This document shows, one piece after another, positions 1 through 11,700 of a DNA stretch of 64,000 nucleotides. The DNA is taken from contig NC_135158.1 in assembly GCF_050948215.1 (NCBI RefSeq), positions 5,255,822 through 5,319,821 of the forward strand. Reading direction: 5' to 3'. The first letter of the stretch is position 1; the number at the start of each line of letters is the position of its first letter. The stretch is from Halictus rubicundus (lineage: Eukaryota; Arthropoda; Insecta; Hymenoptera; Halictidae). The notes beneath the pieces are model-generated. The model did not search any database. It saw only the letters and a program-made list of their open reading frames with translations, and was not told the origin of the DNA. Position numbers and translations under genes: made by a program.

Positions 1-84
1 CACATAAATATATAAATATATTACAGCGCTAAATAGCGGTTGAGAAAGATGTCTAGTAGACATTGTCTACTGTTGGTATCGTTT

Positions 85-345
85 GGCTACCAGTTTCAGC
101 GTTTCGCCACTACGTCCAGTGGCGCTGTTTGGAAATTTAGCAGCAATTTCGTGTGGCGCCACCTACCTGAGATAATCGAACTAAAAATGGGCTACCAGTT
201 TCAGCGTTTCGCCACTACGTCCTGTGGCGCTATTTTGAAATTTTGCAGCAATTTCATGTGGCGCCACCTACCTGAGAGTGTCGAACTAAAAATTGGCTAA
301 CAGTTTGAGCGTTTTGCCACTACTCGTTTTGGCGCTGTACGGACC
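85..345 (+). repeat. 105-bp tandem repeat, about 2.5 copies, upstream of BCAS2
   Basis: Units begin at 85, 190 and 295 (GGCTACCAGTTTCAGCG and variants), so the period is exactly 105 bp. Each full unit carries a TGGCGCCAC palindromic core near its end. Because 105 is a multiple of three, an 86-codon reading frame stays open across the array (40-300), but its protein simply repeats itself and I do not call it a gene. The array ends about 135 bp before the BCAS2 start codon, so it probably lies in or next to the promoter. Confidence 0.9.
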
Positions 346-478
346 CCTTAGTTGAGTTCCTGTTTTCGCCACAAGCGGCGCCACATGCACATAATTTTCA
401 AACTTTAGCGTGTGTATGTGTCGACATATAAACATTGAGGAAGAAGGAAGAAGGCTCCAAATTTTTTAGCTTTCTTAA

Positions 479-553
479 ATGGCAGGGGAAGTTATTGTAG
501 ACGCACTACCCTATATCGATCAAGGATACGATGAACCGGGTGTTAGAGAAGCA
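479..553 (+). CDS. BCAS2/SPF27 pre-mRNA splicing factor, coding exon 1
   Basis: ATG at 479 opens 25 codons that end EPGVREA and are followed by a consensus donor (GCA|GTGAGT). The stretch DALPYIDQGYDEPGVREA is the family's N-terminal signature. The intron runs 554-674. The spliced protein from the three exons is 247 residues, slightly longer than human BCAS2 (225). Confidence 0.93.
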
Positions 554-674
554 GTGAGTACATTATACTTTCTTTAATTAACTATTAAGATGTCAAAGTT
601 ATTTTAGGTTATATTGTTTATATTTTTTCGCGGCGTGTTTTGCTATGATATCTCAAACGTAATGAACATTTCAG

Positions 675-940
675 GCCTTGGCGATGGTCGAAGAAGAGAC
701 AAGACGATACCGACCAACGAAGAATTATTTAGAGCACTTACTACCATTGAATATAAACACTTTCGAAACGGACGTTATGAAACATGAATTTGAGCGGATG
801 CAAAATCGTTTACCTATGGAAGTGCTTAGCATGAAACGTTATGAGCTGCCTCCTCCACTTCCAGGAAAGATGAATGACCTTGCTGCGTGGAATGAGAGTG
901 TGGAGAACAGTAGCGCGCAGTTGGAACACCAGGCTACGAG
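675..940 (+). CDS. BCAS2/SPF27, coding exon 2
   Basis: The acceptor is TTTCAG|GCC at 674/675 and the donor AG|GTATAC at 940/941, leaving phase 2. The exon encodes the conserved EEETRRYRPTKNYL segment and the helical core with the PPPLPGK motif. BCAS2 is a core subunit of the nuclear Prp19/CDC5L (NineTeen) complex with PRP19, CDC5L and PLRG1. That complex is needed to activate the spliceosome. No truncation or frameshift is seen. Confidence 0.95.
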
Positions 941-1036
941 GTATACACGATCATAGTTCAATTGCATGATCTTAGAAACTTACGTATCAACTGTAAATCC
1001 TTTTTATTTCTACTGACACGCTTTGTGTTTTCACAG

Positions 1037-1439
1037 AATTTGTAACCTGGAATTAATGATGGAATACGGATGCGAAGCTTGGAAGTCCTACCTGGAAATC
1101 TTGGTTCAGCTAGTGAGCCAAGCGCAAAAGCAACTGCAGTCTCTTAGAAAGAAGATTCAGGAGGTCAATTGGCAGAGAAAATCAATGCAAACCCAAGGAG
1201 GGGAAAAGTTGAGAGCTCTGGAAGCACAATGGGTGGGACTAGTATCAAAGAATTATGAGATTGAACAGGCTTGTGTTCATTTGGAGGAAGAAATACAGAT
1301 ATCCATGATGAACAAGGGTGAAGCCCTTGGAGATGTCCCAGGAGAGGAGGAGCCTGACATTCCAGGAAAGAGTGCTACAGAAGTTATGGCAACAGAGATA
1401 AACCAACAAGAACAGGACATAATTCGAGAAATTTTGTAA
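1037..1439 (+). CDS. BCAS2/SPF27, coding exon 3 (C-terminal coiled coil)
   Basis: The acceptor TTTTCACAG|A completes the split Arg codon and gives QATRICNLEL across the junction. The exon encodes the long C-terminal coiled coil (AWKSYLEILVQLVSQAQKQL and on to HLEEEI) that binds the other Prp19-complex subunits. A Glu/Pro-rich tail of about 40 residues follows and ends at TAA 1437-1439. This tail accounts for the extra length over the human protein. No AATAAA is seen in the next 100 bp; AATACA near 1483 is a weak candidate poly(A) signal. Confidence 0.95.
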
Positions 1440-1896
1440 AAAGACGTGTACAAATCGATAGCTGCATTGTGTATAAATATTTAAATACATCGTTTTTAAT
1501 TAATCATTTTTAGCTCTGATCACCCTTAACCCTTTTCATAGACTGTACAAATGGAGTGCGGTTGCGTGGAATTTTGAACGTGACTGTACCAATATGGTGA
1601 AGTGTTTTGCAACATTCAGTACTGATTATTGAGCTAAAGAAATCAATCACGTACAGTACATTTTGTACGGAATTAATGAGAGAACAATTTGATCGATGGA
1701 ACAATAAGAATTTTTATATACTAGCGTGCTGTGAACTATGTCTGAATTTTGAGTAATTTGCTACGAGTTCGAAGATTTCAATCCTTTTGGAGGTTACAAA
1801 AAGTTGTTAGCTGGGAGAAATACTGGTAGAAAAGTCGGTAAATAGTGACAAGTGGTTGGAGAATTATTAAAAAAATATATTTACAGGGGTAACAAC
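1440..1896 (+). other. BCAS2-Brawnin spacer with a probable 5' UTR acceptor
   Basis: This stretch has no coding signal. It should hold the BCAS2 3' end and the promoter or leader of the next gene. A pyrimidine- and A-rich acceptor TATATTTACAG|GGG ends at 1886, ten bases before the Brawnin ATG, so that ATG is probably at the start of a second exon. Possible donors upstream are ACTG|GTAGAA near 1824 and GTCG|GTAAAT near 1838. I cannot choose between them. Confidence 0.45.
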
Positions 1897-2061
1897 ATGA
1901 CTGTATCGAGATTTCGACGCTACTCGTTCGGAGTATTGGTGATGGCATCGTTGTTGGCAGGTTCACAGTACGTTCACATGAAATATGAGCCTCTCAAAGA
2001 TTTGAACGATCTTATAGAAGAGGAATTCAAGAGAAGAGTTTCACAAATGGAGCGCAAATAG
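1897..2061 (+). CDS. Brawnin/UQCC6/Sloth2-like mitochondrial micropeptide, 54 aa
   Basis: The protein has a short basic N terminus (residues 1-8), one hydrophobic membrane helix (about 10-26, FGVLVMASLLAGSQYVH), then an acidic/basic amphipathic tail (KYEPLKDLNDLIEEEFKRR). The AGSQ.VH..Y.PL.DL pattern fits Brawnin (human C12orf73/UQCC6) and fly Sloth2. These are inner-membrane peptides needed for respiratory complex III assembly. An in-frame extension upstream would add 15 residues but crosses the acceptor at 1886, so I start at 1897. AATAAA signals follow at 2089 and 2101. It is read in the same direction as BCAS2 and SMIM4. The family call comes from remembered similarity over a very short protein, so an unrelated single-pass micropeptide remains possible. 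Confidence 0.75.
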   Translation: MTVSRFRRYSFGVLVMASLLAGSQYVHMKYEPLKDLNDLIEEEFKRRVSQMERK

Positions 2062-2088
2062 AGCATCATTGAAATTTGTAAATAGCTT

Positions 2089-2106
2089 AATAAATTAGTT
2101 AATAAA
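2089..2106 (+). terminator. Two poly(A) signals for the Brawnin-like transcript
   Basis: AATAAA occurs at 2089-2094 and 2101-2106, 28 and 40 bases after the stop codon. This suggests the micropeptide mRNA normally ends here, before SMIM4. Confidence 0.65.
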
Positions 2107-2231
2107 AACTAGATATTTGTATTAACATACTCTCACACACTAAACTGAATATAAAGTAATGCTGCGCATTAACACATCTATTTGGGATGTTCTGGGTGAC
2201 GAAAAACAGTAGGGGATTTAATAAAGCACAA

Positions 2232-2237
2232 TTTATT
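2232..2237 (-). terminator. Candidate poly(A) signal of the MCC transcript
   Basis: TTTATT on the plus strand reads AATAAA on the minus strand, about 420 bases past the MCC stop codon. It would end the MCC 3' UTR roughly 100 bp from the convergent Brawnin poly(A) signals. Confidence 0.4.
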
Positions 2238-2655
2238 TCATCATAGTTTACACGTATCACGCTTTTCTTTAATGCTTGAAATATACATATGTACAAGATG
2301 AATATCACTGTCTATAAATGACATATAGTATCAAGTAACAATTATTTATATTTCACAGTATACCTGGAGGACTTTCTTATATAGTTTGCTTGCATTGTTG
2401 TATCTCAGTTAGCAGATCCGCGTAAAACCTAGCTTAGAAATTGAAATCCGTTAGGATAGCCACTACACGTGTGTTTTTTTTGTCCTTTATAGAATTACAA
2501 AGCGAATAATCAAGCGTTATTCTCAGCCAACTATTCGTGTAAAAAAATACGTAAATTTCATCTCAGTTTCGATCGTTCTATTACGTCAGGAAAGATAGTA
2601 AAAAATACTCGTTCCTTGAACCGGCGTCGAACAGTTTCCATTAATCACTAAATTG

Positions 2656-2766
2656 TCATAACGACGTCTCGCTGGCGCCGGAGCTTTGCGATTGAAGCGG
2701 TAAACTCGTTTTGTATCCTGCTGCCTCTTCCTCTAGCAATGTTATCCGTTGTTTCAATAAATTCAC
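2656..2766 (-). CDS. MCC last coding exon, residues 804-839, ETSL end
   Basis: The acceptor (AATTTTTAG|GTG, minus strand) is at 2767. The exon encodes LLKQRITLLEEE and ends SGASETSL followed by TGA. The QRI.LLEEE helix and the ETSL C terminus are hallmarks of MCC. ETSL is a class I PDZ ligand, known in mammals to bind Scribble and related proteins. Confidence 0.95.
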   Translation of the reverse strand: MNLLKQRITLLEEEAAGYKTSLPLQSQSSGASETSL

Positions 2767-5700
2767 CTAAAAATTAATATTATTGAAAGAAATGTATATA
2801 GATTTTCAAATAGTAAATTCCATTTTCCTATTACTAAGCGAACTCGTTCCAAAAACTTTGTTTCGTATATTAGGCGAGTTTTAACTCTGATTTCATCACG
2901 CGTGATGCATGAATTTATTTTGAATGAAAATGTAGACCAAAAAAGAATCTAATTAGGTCAAAATGTTCTGAAAATGTTCCACCTTTTTTCTATCAAGTAA
3001 AATCTATTTTTGATTCAAGCTTAAACAATCAATCTTAATTTTAATGTGATCGTGTTCAACGTTGGCGTAATGCGTCGGCATGAAAGTTAGATCACGCGCG
3101 ATGATTTGTTCGAATTTATTCTGTATGAATATGTGGACCAAAAATGAAATTAAATAGCTCAAAATGTTTACAAAACGTTGTGCTTTGTTTCTATCAAATA
3201 AAATTTGATCTAATTCAAGCTCAAATATGTAATCTTAATTTTAGTGTGACCGTGCGCAACGTTAGCGAACCGCGTCGGCGTAGAAGCACTAATCGAAGAA
3301 AACCAAGATGGCGACAACCAGATGATGAAACTTGTGATTTCTAGACATTATGGCAAAATTCGGAATAAAAAGGAAAATAAGAAGATGGGTGAACAAAGTG
3401 CCTTTCAAGTTTTTGGGTGAATTTCGTCTTTTACCAGTTTGCTTTGTCGCTGGTGGTCTTCTGGAGTATGTTATGATACATTGGCACGTTGGAGAGGTTA
3501 ACTTTTACAGAACATACAAGAAAAGACGCATAGAAGAGGCAGTTGAAGAAAGATTACGAGAAATGCAAAGGGGGAGTGTCAACGCATAAAAACTCAAGAG
3601 CTACTGCAGACGCTTGTACGTATACATGACCGAATTAATATAGAACAAAACACTTTCTTTGTATTACCAGTGCTTTAACGAAGGAGACTATCGTTCATAC
3701 ATAATTTTTACTTCCAGGAGTCGACGGTACAAATAACTTAAAATGAATCAAGCAGCAGCAAGACTCTCCAATAAATGTAACATATATAAACTGTAGAAAT
3801 ATACAAAACTGTAATAAACTAGCTTCTATGAATATCGCTAGACAATTCTAGTACTTGCTTTTAATATCCCCTATATCATCCATTTTAATCATTGTACCTG
3901 TGTAGCATGCCTCTCAACCATGCCCAACATTTGCTGCTCCAACTTCTTTAATCTAGACTGGTATTTCTTCTTGGATTTTTCTAGAGTTTGCACCAGAGCT
4001 CTACAATCACGTGTTCCATTAGAAGTTACATAATAATAGACTGTAATACAGAGTGATTTTTCAAATACAATTACCCATTTGCTCTCTTCAAATCGTTCAC
4101 AAGCTCGGCAGACTGTTGATGCCTGAGTTCCGAATTTTTGTTAACTTTATCCAACGTCGATACTAATTCCTGCAAACGTTCTTTCAATCTAGCTTCTCGG
4201 CCCAGCGCCTCGATCAGCTCTGATTCCATGCCTTCGCTTTCGTTATCACTTAGACCGCGATCCTGCGATTACAATTAAACAGTCAAGTGTATGCATGTAC
4301 ATTTATGGATCATCTTGTATACTTTAATTAATACAGCGACGTCTGGGTCCATTTTGACATAAAAAAGGTTTTTTCTCTTTTAATTCCCTTAAAAAATCGA
4401 AGATAATATATCAGTATCCCTAAACTCTTTATCTATTAATTTTTGTCATAAATGCATAAAATCCGCAGTCTAGTAATGAACACTAAATGGTCTAAATGAT
4501 CCCAGACAGAGTCGTTTGATCTCCAGCCAGCAGAAGTTCGTCTCCCAATGATGGAATGACAGTGTCGTTCATACTTTATTCGTAGCCATTGCCAGCATGG
4601 CCTCCGTGTCGTTCAGCTGACCCTGAAGGTGCTCAATGGCGGCGTGTTGGGCAGCGATTTGCGTGTCGCGCGCGTTCAATTTTAATTCTATGGTAGCCCG
4701 TTCCTTCTCCAGGAGGAAGACTCTTGCCCGCAACTCCGCTTTGTCCTCCCGCATGGCCATCAATTCCTGCGTGATCATTGTACCAGATCTGTATTTAGCC
4801 GGTCGTGTTCACTTTCCGAGTGAAAGACAAACCGGGGGGACGAACCTGCATCAACACTGCGGTCTCCAAGTCCAGTTTTCTGGCCTCTGCCAACGAGATC
4901 GTGTTCTTCGAGTTCAGAGGCTCCGCGTGGACGCTCTCCAGTTCCACTGCGGTCGATCTGACCATTGCACGGTCCCCTTTTAATTGGCTGATGTGTCTCC
5001 TGAGCCTCTGCTCGTCGTCCACGCTCCACGCCACCTCGTTCCTAATGACACGCCGTAATTACGCACTCTTATCGCACATTAACCCATAGTTTCCGATTCA
5101 TACCGGACCCACAGTCCCCTTTACACGGTTTCTTTTGTTCCTCGTGTGTTACAAACTGTGCTCCATGGAACTCTAGGTTCCTGGAGTCAATGTTCATTTG
5201 CCCGACACTTATTCAACACTAGATTTACGGAACACTAAAGCTGACTATTTTATATTACTTTATAAAAATAAAGAGAATCTGTATATCCAAATTTTTAGCC
5301 ATTTTTTTTAAATCTTAAAACTACAATACAGAAATGGTTTCCGTGTCTGGCACCTGATCAATGCAATCTAGTGTTCCGCAGCCTCGAGGATCCTTCAACT
5401 CGGGATCTAAGATCACTTCTATACTTACTCGTCAGACAGAACTATACTGTCCTCCCAGGGCGCGTTTAGGCTGTTCACGCACTCGTTCTCCAGCTTGTTC
5501 AGAACATGATAGGCCACGTGCTCGGCCGCCCTCCTGTTATCGATTGTGATGCCATTCCTTTCGGTAGACAAAGCGATCTCGCTCTCCAACAACGCTACTA
5601 GAACATCATAGGCCTCGATCGCACGATCACTATACGAGAGAGCCAGACGCAAGGCAGTGGCGTTCGACTCGTACTTCCCTACCAGTAGGCTCAATCTGAA

Positions 5701-8700
5701 GAAAGGAAAGAGACTCTTGCACAGATCTTAACACCTGACTCGTATTGTTATTAAATTAGAAGTATACCTGTCACATTGCGCCTTGCTCTCGTGCAAAGTT
5801 AGGGCCAGGACCGCGTTGTTCGCTCGAGCATGTTCCAATCTGCTGTTAAGCCTCTCTGTCTCGACCTCGAATTGCTTCTCGGACCCATTCAGCTCTTGTA
5901 GATTAGAGTGATCCAGGAGATCGGACACCAGGTGCTCTGCCACCATCGTTGAACAGACCTGACAATTTTCATTAAACGTTTCTCCTCTTCATTGGTTTTA
6001 TTGATATCTTTTCGTGAGTTAGCCTGACGCTATAAATAGGGGTTGTCCGAAACACGAGTCTTAAAAAAGATTTATTTGAATGCATTTTGTCCTCTTCTAA
6101 TTATACTTCGTTTTGTTTTATCGTAGGTATAAATAGAGGGTACAACATTTAAATGATTCATTTAAAATATTTTTTTGGGCTCTAAAATTAATTTTAAAGA
6201 ACGGACAGAACGATGAAGGACAAATATAGAAGAACTACAGAGAATTTTGTCGCGAGAATTGTGTCACCGAGGAACGAACGGCGAGTACAGTGATCGAGCA
6301 TGACTTCAGGGCACGACGTGAAATTTTCACCAGCCGTAAATTCTGAAAGAAGAGTCGCGGACAACGGGAACGATAACGTACCCCCAGGTTGGTAATATCG
6401 GGTCCTGTGATGTGCCTCTCGTCCGTCCTCCTGAGTCTCACCCTCTCGGCCATTTTAAGAACAGGAGCTTCCTCCCTCGTTACGCTCTTTGTTGGCGGTG
6501 TCTGCAGGGGCGGCAAGAGTGGCGAGCAAGGTGCACTCAAAGGTTCCGGCGAGCTGGTGTTGCCTCTTGTCTGCGGGGAATCAAAGGAGGACGGGGAAAC
6601 ATTACGGCGGGAAGGGTTGATAAACATTTTTGTGAAAGTGTCGGCTGATCAAAGGTTGGGCCTGCGAGCCTTGGGGTAACCATGCGAAAAATTTGTTCAT
6701 CGCCGACCGGGTGCGCTCTGCGCATCCCGGATAATATTCTCTGCACCGAGAAGAAATTCACCGAGCATTCGCAACCCTTGCAATCATTCCCGGATACCCA
6801 ATTCATTAACAACTGGCGCGAGTTTCATTCTCAGTAAAAATATACAGCGGAATACAGCGAAAATGTGGTTTTCCCCCTAGCTAATTATTGCCAGATACTC
6901 AACTAATTAAACAGTCGTATGGTTTTAATTCTTGGTAGAATATTTTTCTCCCCTTAGGGTCGCGCCTGATAGCACTCTTCATAAAATTGCTACCACCAAA
7001 ATTGCTAGGACCATTGTGTTACTTTCTTGCCCCTGTATTTTTATCACCTACCCTAATCTCCCTGCGAGGCGAATCGCTGCCAGCCTGTTGCCTCTGGTTG
7101 TTCGCCTGGTTCTTAAAATTGGCGAGCTGAGTCTGCAAGCTTGAAATCTCAGCTCTCAGAGCTGTGACCTCGTCCTGTAACGCTGCGACAGCCACACTTT
7201 GGCAGGACGCTGCCTGCTGCGTTGGCTCGGGGGTTGGTAACGCGGCGGGACTGTCCAGCTGCTCTCTGCCATTCTATCAATAAAAAAGAAGACGGTAGTC
7301 ATTTCGGCGAAGTAGACTCTCGGGAACCTTCTTTAGACTCGGGAACCTTTCGATTCACGGTGGTATCTATACTCGATTCAATTTCATCAATAACGCCAAT
7401 TCTGTTTGACACCCGTCCATCTGTTCAGGACTAAAAATCTACCGGAAACCTATTAACAGGCTTTTCAATAATTCAACAATTAAAACTTTCGCTTCTATCG
7501 CTGTTAGAAGATCTGTAGAAAATTCTTAGTCGTGGCCCATAGACTTTCGAAATTTATGAAACAGTCCTGGACAATGAGTTAATATGTGATATTGTAGTCT
7601 TGACGACGTAAGGAATTGAACGAATCGCGATTGAAGTTTCTGTTGAAGGATCGATAAAAACATTCTCAGCCATGGATTTTCAAAAAATATAAGTACGCGA
7701 AGAAGTAGCAAACCGGTCAGCAAATCATCTTCTTCGTCTCTACCGGATCGGTTCGGCAAAAACAAGCTGAAGCGATCAGCTCCGGTTGAAAACTTGGCAA
7801 GTTTCGTATCCGCGAGGCTGGCGCAACGATGGTAAACGCTCGCGGTATTCCCATAGTTTCGTCATTCGATGAAATTACTTCGAGGCAGTATATCGGACGA
7901 AATTTAATAGCTCGGCGAACACCGGGCCTAGACGGTGCACCGGTTCTCGATTAGAGAAGTTGGTAATCGAGTGAGAGGAGGATCGATCGCGGAATGGAAA
8001 AGTGAGGAACGGTTCCCGGTGGCTGAAGAAGTGCCGGAAGTGGGCGGGCTGTCTACCTCGTTGGCACGAGGCTCGATGTCTTCGCAACAGCTGGAATCGG
8101 CATCCCCTAAGGTACGGTCACCGTCGCCTTGGATGTCGCCGCCGGCTTCGCTCTCCTCGACCGGGTTCGTGATCGAACCCTCCGCATCCCTGCTCGTCTC
8201 GATTTCTGCGAATCATAAAACACCATGAACCACCATCAGGCACAGGAAGCTCGAGTACTTCGGTGGGCGGCGACTAACTCGACAGAATCGATCGAAAACC
8301 ACTGTTGGCTACTGTTGGCTTCAGGGGAAATCGTCGTGTCTCGCTGGAAAATCAATCTTCCAAGCTGAACATTTTTCTACATGTCCTCGAAACCATCGCT
8401 TAAACGCGTAAAAAGTTTTGTGAATTTATATCAAACCGTCTGGTCATTAGAAATTCCCAAAGTGTGCCTTTTTTTAAACAGACGTCGCGAAAAGAGACGT
8501 CACTTGCACGTAAAAATTCATAACAAAGTTATGGGTAGAATCAACATTCTATCGACGTATGCAAGCTACTCAGCACTCAACTCACGAATTGTAGATCCTT
8601 CGGCCACCCAGAGTTTTCACTCGTTAGTGTCGTCTGTGATATGACTTTAACGCGGATACGTTCCTCTAGGTGAGAATTCTTTAACGAGGAAATAAGACAG

Positions 8701-11700
8701 CTTCCCACACGGGTAAACCAATGATCGAAACCATGTTTTCTTCGTATCGATCGTAGCTACATTGAACTACATCTCGTTGTAATTGGCTGTTCTCAATTCC
8801 AGCTGCTTTGGTTGCATGTGGGTATCTCGAAAAAGACTCAAAAAATAAAAATAGCGGTACTTCAACGTCATTATTCTAGTTGGAAGAACTTAATAAAAAT
8901 TCTGAAACGAAGAAACACGTTTTTAATTAACTTCTGCTAGTTGCAATTGCCTTGGAGACTTTCTATTTGGCACAAACGATCTCCGGTCTACTAATTACCG
9001 ATCCGAGAAGCTTCGTTCGCAAGCCGCAAGACGGATGGAACACGGATTACAAAATGGTGGAACAAAACAGCGTCGTGGCCGCTTTCCGGCGTCGGGACGT
9101 CGCAAAACAAAGCCTGCGGGGCGCCCCGGAGGAATCGTCGAATTTCGGTGGCCTCGGTCTCGCAGCGGGGGACAGCGTTAAAACATCGAATAAATCTCTG
9201 TCGAGAAAGACAGGGGGGAAAAAGAGAAAGAAACCTCGACGGATCTCGGCGAGGGAGCCAATCGACTCGGTTCCGCTCTCATCTCGCGCAACAGATTTAC
9301 GGAATCGGTTGGCTTCTGTCTTACCGGACTCATCCTCCTCGGCAATTACGGTAGCACGGTGCCTCTCGAGCTGCCTGCCGAGCTCGGCGATCACGGAATG
9401 CAACTCGGTCAGCCTCTCCTCGTGCCTCGCTGCTTGCTGCTCTGCCCTCTGTTCTGTTCTGGCTGCCTGCACCTCGGCCCTCACCAAGGCTGCCTCGGCT
9501 GCCTCTCTGGCTCGTGTCGCTGCCACCAGCCTCGAGTTCAGCTCGGCCACCTCGTTCCTCAACGATGACAGCGCGGCCGCGTGCAGCTGCAACAGAAATT
9601 CCGAATATTTCGTTACTGGGAACTCGTTGATTTTTTAGGTGGCGAATTTGGCCGAGTCTTCGGAGGCTTCCTCAGGGTCGTTGACGCGAGCTTGATGCGG
9701 TTCAACGACGGTAGCATGTGGGAATTGCCTCTACAATGGATTTATTGTGAGGACAGTAGGGCAAGACTCTTCATATTTTAGACATTTTAGACGATTTTAG
9801 ATATTTAAAGGATTTCTTAGGCATTTTTAGATATTGTAGACGTTTTCGGCATTCGTACACATTTTTGAAAAATTTTGGACGTTTTCAGACATTTTAGGAC
9901 TTTCTTGGACATTTTTGAACATTTTTGGACATTATTGGACGTTTTTAGATATTCCTAGATATTTTTGGACGTTTGTAGATATTTATGAAAGAGGAGAGAG
10001 GAGGAAATTTCGTTGCATAATGTGGCAGCACTTTCTGAAATAAGAGGGAAAGAACCTCATGTATAACAAAAAAAAAAAAAAAATGAATGAAAGCATCTGA
10101 ATTATCTTGGAAAAGCAGCGTACGAATCGGAAAAAGGCGGTCGAGAGTTCGAATCTTTTTTTTTTTCCGCCGCGCCTGTGTTCGGGCACCGCAGATCCAC
10201 GTGAAATGCAAATGAGAATCATCGATCGAGAACGTGCAGGTAATTCGAGCATTCTGCGGCGTCGCAGGTGTGATTCAGACTCTGCCTTCTACGCGTTTCG
10301 TCTCGATCCGTGACGCAACCTGTCCCGACCGAAGATCCGGCGAACGGACAGATAAGGATTTGTCCTGATTGCGGATTGTCGGCCGAACGCCGATGGTGGC
10401 ATGATATTTTATTCGTCGACGTAAATATTTTAGTCGGGCGAATCTCGCTGGCAACGTCGGACGCTATTCCAACCCCGAGAGCACAGTATCAAATATTCAG
10501 GCTGTTACGGCTTCATCCGAGACGCAAATGGCGGCAAGAACAATTCCTGCGCTCGTTGGGAACGTTCTCGCCTTTCCCCGATTCCGGGGAAATTGTTTGT
10601 TATCGAACCGCTCACTGTTTTCGCAATTGAACCGATGGTAGACGAGGGTTCTCTAAAATATAGTGATTAATCACTTGAAAATTGATACAAGGCGATCAAA
10701 AATCACGTTAAGTTTCTAATAACACGGTACTGCAATTGCAGCTTTGAAAAATTCCAAGGTAGAATTATTCTTCGTGTTTTATTAAAATTTTGCACACATT
10801 TAACACCAGCGGATCCTAAGTTAAAAATTGACAATTTACCGTGTTATTTCAGGGTTGCCTGCATTAAATTCATTGTTCGATATTTTGTCAGTTGAATAAT
10901 CAAATTATTTTATTTGCAATTTTATGAGCTAGATACACGAGCTTTTTATGTTACCGATATCAGGTCTGAAACGTCCTGAAAAGGTTGAGCTATTTTCCTG
11001 GAACCAGATTTCGCAGAAACTGATATTTTTCACTGCACATTCCAAGAAGTATTATTAGCTTGTAAAGTGAAAATTGCACGTTGACGAGAATCGCATTTCA
11101 GCGTACTTAGTAGCAAGATAATGTCCACGCTATTACTTAAAAATAATAGATCACGTACGGAAGATTAAAATGACCCTGCGTTCATCCAAGCAAGGTTAAG
11201 CATTTAAAAATGGCGTCCGAGAAAGATTGTCGTTGCAGGTTTTGCGGAATGATGATCGTGCAGGTACAATTTCTGATCGGTCTGAAATGTTACGCTGAAA
11301 GGATTCTAATCGGAGGCACGCTAATATCGGTGCGAGGGACAAATCGTCCTTGTATGCGTCCGTCAATTAGCATCGCTCGAGACTAAGTCGCAGAACATTT
11401 ATAATTGAAGACACGTGAGGTAGAATGAATATCCTGACGGGGAACGGGGAATCCTTATCCATTAGGCGACTCAACCCTGCCTCGGCTACCCTGCCGTGGC
11501 AATGAAATTATAAATAGCTGAGAGCATTCCTTCGAGCATCTCGGTAAATTAATTAACAAATTCTGATTTTGGTTCCATGAATATTAGCTCTTTATTTCAT
11601 GCGATACTATCTGATTTATTTAGACTTTTAGATAATAAAGATGGTATAATTCCAAAAACAGGGTTAAACGCAGTGTCTAGAGCATAAGTGGGAGCAGGTT

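Noticed and set aside
40..300. 86-codon open frame at the left edge
   Set aside because: It is the translation of the 105-bp tandem repeat, which stays open only because the period is a multiple of three.
3144..3344. 66-codon frame immediately before SMIM4
   Set aside because: It lies in the duplicated upstream module, has no family resemblance, and probably includes a 5' UTR intron.
4569..4778. ATG at 4778 as a start of a separate coiled-coil gene
   Set aside because: The conserved MCC sequence continues from exon 11 (LETAVLMQ) into exon 12 at 4766; the ATG is in intron sequence.
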